DNA of 7,526 nucleotides from Deltaproteobacteria bacterium. GTDB taxonomy: Bacteria > Myxococcota_A > Polyangia > HGW-17 > SLPX01. The stretch covers positions 1 through 7,526 of the forward strand of contig JAABSF010000117.1 of NCBI GenBank assembly GCA_011390535.1, in the 5' to 3' direction. The notes under the pieces are model-generated. The model worked only from the letters and a program-made list of their open reading frames with translations. It was not told the DNA's origin and did no database searches. Position numbers and translations under genes: made by a program. Of this stretch, positions 5,611-7,526 are shown piece after piece. Numbering within the stretch: the stretch's first letter is position 1; each line of letters starts with the position of its first letter.

Positions 5611-6477
5611 ATGACTTATCGACCAGTACACCTTTTACACCCAAAAAAAATACTTCAGAAGAGCAATCGTTATCCGCGTCGTTCCTTGGGACAGAATTTT
5701 TTGGTAAACAAAGGGATACTTGAAAAAATAGCGGACGCTGTTTCTGAAAATCAAAGCAGCACTGTTTTTGAAGTAGGACCGGGGCTTGGTCATCTAACCG
5801 TTCTTCTCTGTGAATTGTATCATAACGTCGTGGCCATCGAAAAAGATGATCTTCTGGCCAAAGATCTTCAAGAGAGGCTGAAAGAATATGATAACCTAAC
5901 GGTTATTTCTCAAGATGGAATCAATATCTCCATAGAAGACCTCATTCATAAATTTACTCCGGATTATGATGTTGTTGGTAATCTGCCTTTCTATTGTGCC
6001 ACAGAGATACTCTTTAATTTTTTGGAGACAGAGCCCTCTGCCCAAAAGATAATTTTTATGTTTCAAAGAGAGGTGGCTGCCAGATTAGTGGCAAAAGCAG
6101 GGACCAAAGAATATGGTGCATTAACAATAGCTTGTGATGCCATTGCTGATGTTAAACCATTGTTCAAGATAAAAGCCGGTTCATTTTATCCAAAACCGGA
6201 AGTTGATGCAGAGGTTCTTTGTTTTAAACCAAAATCAGAAAAAGATCGGGTTACACCTAAGAACAGAGTTTTATTAAGAAAAATTCTTCGTGCTGCGTTT
6301 TCTGCCAGAAGAAAAACTTTGAAGAATGCACTTAAAAACAGCGGAATATGGGATGATTTAACTAATGATCGGTGCGAGTGCTTTTCTGAGCTGGAGAAAA
6401 TTCGGCCGGATGCCATAAAACCAAGTGACTATTTTATGATGGCAGAGGTATTGGCCGGGAAGCAGCAGGGCCCATGA
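5611..6477 (+). CDS. rsmA: 16S rRNA dimethyladenosine transferase RsmA/KsgA
   Basis: RsmA (KsgA) dimethylates the two adjacent adenosines A1518 and A1519 (E. coli numbering) near the 3' end of 16S rRNA during small-subunit maturation. Length of 288 residues is typical. Visible motifs are RRSLGQNFLVNKGILEKI (24-41), SAM motif I EVGPGLGHLT (54-63), AIEKD, the catalytic motif NLPF (124-127, in place of the commoner NLPY), the block FQREVAARLVAKAGTKEYGAL, FYPKPEVDAEV, and AAFSARRKTLKNAL near the C-terminus. The N-terminus carries about 20 residues before the conserved core. It starts 9 nt after tsaD with no clear Shine-Dalgarno, and its stop overlaps the next gene by ATGA. It is part of the same operon. 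Confidence 0.98.
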   Translation: MTYRPVHLLHPKKILQKSNRYPRRSLGQNFLVNKGILEKIADAVSENQSSTVFEVGPGLGHLTVLLCELYHNVVAIEKDDLLAKDLQERLKEYDNLTVISQDGINISIEDLIHKFTPDYDVVGNLPFYCATEILFNFLETEPSAQKIIFMFQREVAARLVAKAGTKEYGALTIACDAIADVKPLFKIKAGSFYPKPEVDAEVLCFKPKSEKDRVTPKNRVLLRKILRAAFSARRKTLKNALKNSGIWDDLTNDRCECFSELEKIRPDAIKPSDYFMMAEVLAGKQQGP

Positions 6478-6980
6478 CAAGAACCAACGGGAGAAAACAA
6501 GGGGAAAAAGGAGATGATAACGGAGAGGATTTGCGAGAATCGGTAACCGGATGGAAGATGCTTTTGGCCCATCACCGCTCAGAGGAACTGCATCACTGCT
6601 ATAAAATTGGGGTAGGGTCGAGTAAACACCATATTTGTGCACGTTGTTTGGGTTTGTATCCAGCGATTGTATTTACTATGGTTTTGGTGTTTTCAGGCGT
6701 CCTGAGGTTTTCTCCGGCCCGATCCTTCTCTTTTATGGCGTGGGGGATGGGAACCGGTATTTTAGAATGGAGTATTGTAAGGTTGGGTTTTTGGAGAGGA
6801 AGAAACTATTTGAGGACCATAACAGGTGCAATAATGGGCGTTGGCATGGGGATAGGGTTTCCCATTTACTTTCGCAGACCATTTTCAGTGGACTTTTGGA
6901 CTGTGTTTGGTGCATTGGGGAGCACAGCATTATTGGTAGAGCTTGTAGCCAGGTTTTTCTTTGCCGAAGAAGAGAAATAG
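6474..6980 (+). CDS. DUF2085-type membrane protein
   Basis: A 168-residue integral membrane protein of unknown function. It resembles the DUF2085 family: HHCY (40-43) followed by HHICARCLGLYP (52-63), where the family has CARCTGIYLG, and a second conserved stretch, LEWSIVRLGFWRGRNYLRTITGAIMGVG (97-124), in the place where the family has DG..Q..G.R.S.N.lR..tG. Cysteines C42, C55 and C58 plus nearby histidines could bind a metal or form disulphides; this is inference. About four membrane helices are seen, near 60-79, 85-103, 113-133 and 140-163. The ATG overlaps the rsmA stop (ATGA), with AGGG close upstream. An in-frame TTG at codon 20 preceded by GGAGAG is an alternative start that would remove a hydrophilic tail. 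Confidence 0.8.
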   Translation: MTRTNGRKQGEKGDDNGEDLRESVTGWKMLLAHHRSEELHHCYKIGVGSSKHHICARCLGLYPAIVFTMVLVFSGVLRFSPARSFSFMAWGMGTGILEWSIVRLGFWRGRNYLRTITGAIMGVGMGIGFPIYFRRPFSVDFWTVFGALGSTALLVELVARFFFAEEEK

Positions 6981-7073
6981 ATCATACAATAGTGTTCAAA
7001 CGTCTTAAGGATGTGTATGTGCATATTTTGGGAAAATGCTGTAAGGTAAAGCAGTTTCAGGGTTTTTTAGAAG

Positions 7074-7526
7074 ATGAAAAAGAGCAGTGAAAACAACTAT
7101 AAGGACCGGCTTGACGCTAAAATTATAGATAAGCTCTATCTTGAAGGCGCAGGGGTAAAAAGAGGTGAGTTTGAAGGAAAAAAAACGTCTTTTGATGAAG
7201 CAAGAGACCTTGAAGAACTAAAAAAAGCACTCTCTTGTTGGAGAGATATCCATTCTGAAGAAGAACCTTCTTCGGCACTTAGACACAAAATTCTGCAGGA
7301 GGCGGTGAAAGAAAAAGAATCTTTTAATTTGAAGAAGTTTTTTCTGATCCCCATCAAAATTCCGGCGATTGGGATTGCGATTTGCGTGCTTATTATTTTT
7401 AGTTTTGTAACATACAAATATATTCTGATTAAAAGCCCGGAGAATAACTACGAAGATAGAAAGGAAGCTGTTTCAAGAAAAAAAGATGATAATAAAAGGG
7501 AGGATTCTTTAGCAATGTCAAAGACT
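7074..7526 (+). CDS. single-pass membrane protein, unknown, possibly anti-sigma-like (runs off right edge)
   Basis: An open frame of 151 codons from ATG 7074 that is still open at the window end; its start was read directly from the sequence. The N-terminal 90 residues are charged and helical, including LEELKKALSCWRDIHSEEEP (47-65) and a following ALRHKILQEAV helix. One membrane helix spans about 96-118 (start IPAIGIAICVLII). A lysine/aspartate-rich segment follows. The order of helical cytoplasmic domain with a W-R and E-P pattern, single membrane helix and extracytoplasmic part recalls anti-sigma factors and related TPR-containing membrane proteins of Deltaproteobacteria. There is no zinc-finger HxxxCxxC motif and no sigma factor gene next to it, so this is a weak inference. 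It lies 93 bp after the DUF2085 gene on the same strand. The ribosome binding site is weak (AGGG about 10 nt upstream). Confidence 0.75.
   Translation, partial: MKKSSENNYKDRLDAKIIDKLYLEGAGVKRGEFEGKKTSFDEARDLEELKKALSCWRDIHSEEEPSSALRHKILQEAVKEKESFNLKKFFLIPIKIPAIGIAICVLIIFSFVTYKYILIKSPENNYEDRKEAVSRKKDDNKREDSLAMSKT

Noticed and set aside
7021..7039. Imperfect hairpin in the gap after the DUF2085 gene as a terminator
   Set aside because: Bulged, AT-rich short stem with a GGG loop and no following T run.
6635..7090. Plus-strand 151-codon open frame overlapping the DUF2085 gene, whose tail (GTG 6992 to 7090) could be a 32-residue protein
   Set aside because: Most of it lies out of frame over a recognisable membrane protein. 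The tail alone has no ribosome binding site and overlaps the next start by 17 nt, so there is no positive evidence for it.

Overview
The window looks like a chromosomal, origin-proximal segment of an AT-rich bacterium. Two perfect parS sites next to rsmG, a classic origin-neighbourhood gene, support this placement. The large regulator at 1592-4522 (receiver plus DUF4388/PATAN) is of a kind I associate with Myxococcota and other former Deltaproteobacteria, but the base composition is much lower in GC than cultured myxobacteria. An uncultivated or low-GC relative is therefore my best guess; this is inference, not identification. I see no insertion sequences, phage genes, CRISPR array, rRNA or tRNA.

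Left part (1-1591, minus-strand genes). The 5' end of a biotin-synthesis gene (bioF-like) runs off the left edge. A purine-rich spacer follows, ending in two 16-bp parS palindromes, 470-485 and 511-526. The second sits inside an A-tract/hairpin/T-tract structure that can serve as the terminator of rsmG, a 16S rRNA methyltransferase gene at 550-1209. Upstream of rsmG is a 382-bp divergent region. It holds a plausible rsmG promoter overlapped by a perfect inverted repeat, a strong 10-bp hairpin, a possible long-range RNA fold, and a competing 63-codon minus-strand reading frame.

Right part (1592-7526, plus-strand genes). A tightly packed operon starts with a 976-residue protein: receiver, PATAN, long disordered charged linker carrying a PSRLL motif three times, one membrane helix, then a C-terminal TPR-like domain predicted to lie in the periplasm. 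It overlaps tsaD (t6A tRNA modification) by ATGA. rsmA/ksgA (16S rRNA dimethylation) follows after 9 nt and overlaps, again by ATGA, a four-helix DUF2085-type membrane protein. After a 93-bp gap comes an unrecognised single-pass membrane protein, possibly anti-sigma-like, that runs off the right edge.

Functionally the window combines ribosome/tRNA modification (rsmG, tsaD, rsmA) with chromosome segregation sites and a membrane-spanning signalling protein that seems translationally coupled to tsaD. The most interesting items are the parS/terminator composite, the transmembrane receiver-PATAN-TPR protein with its PSRLL repeats, and the unexplained divergent region.
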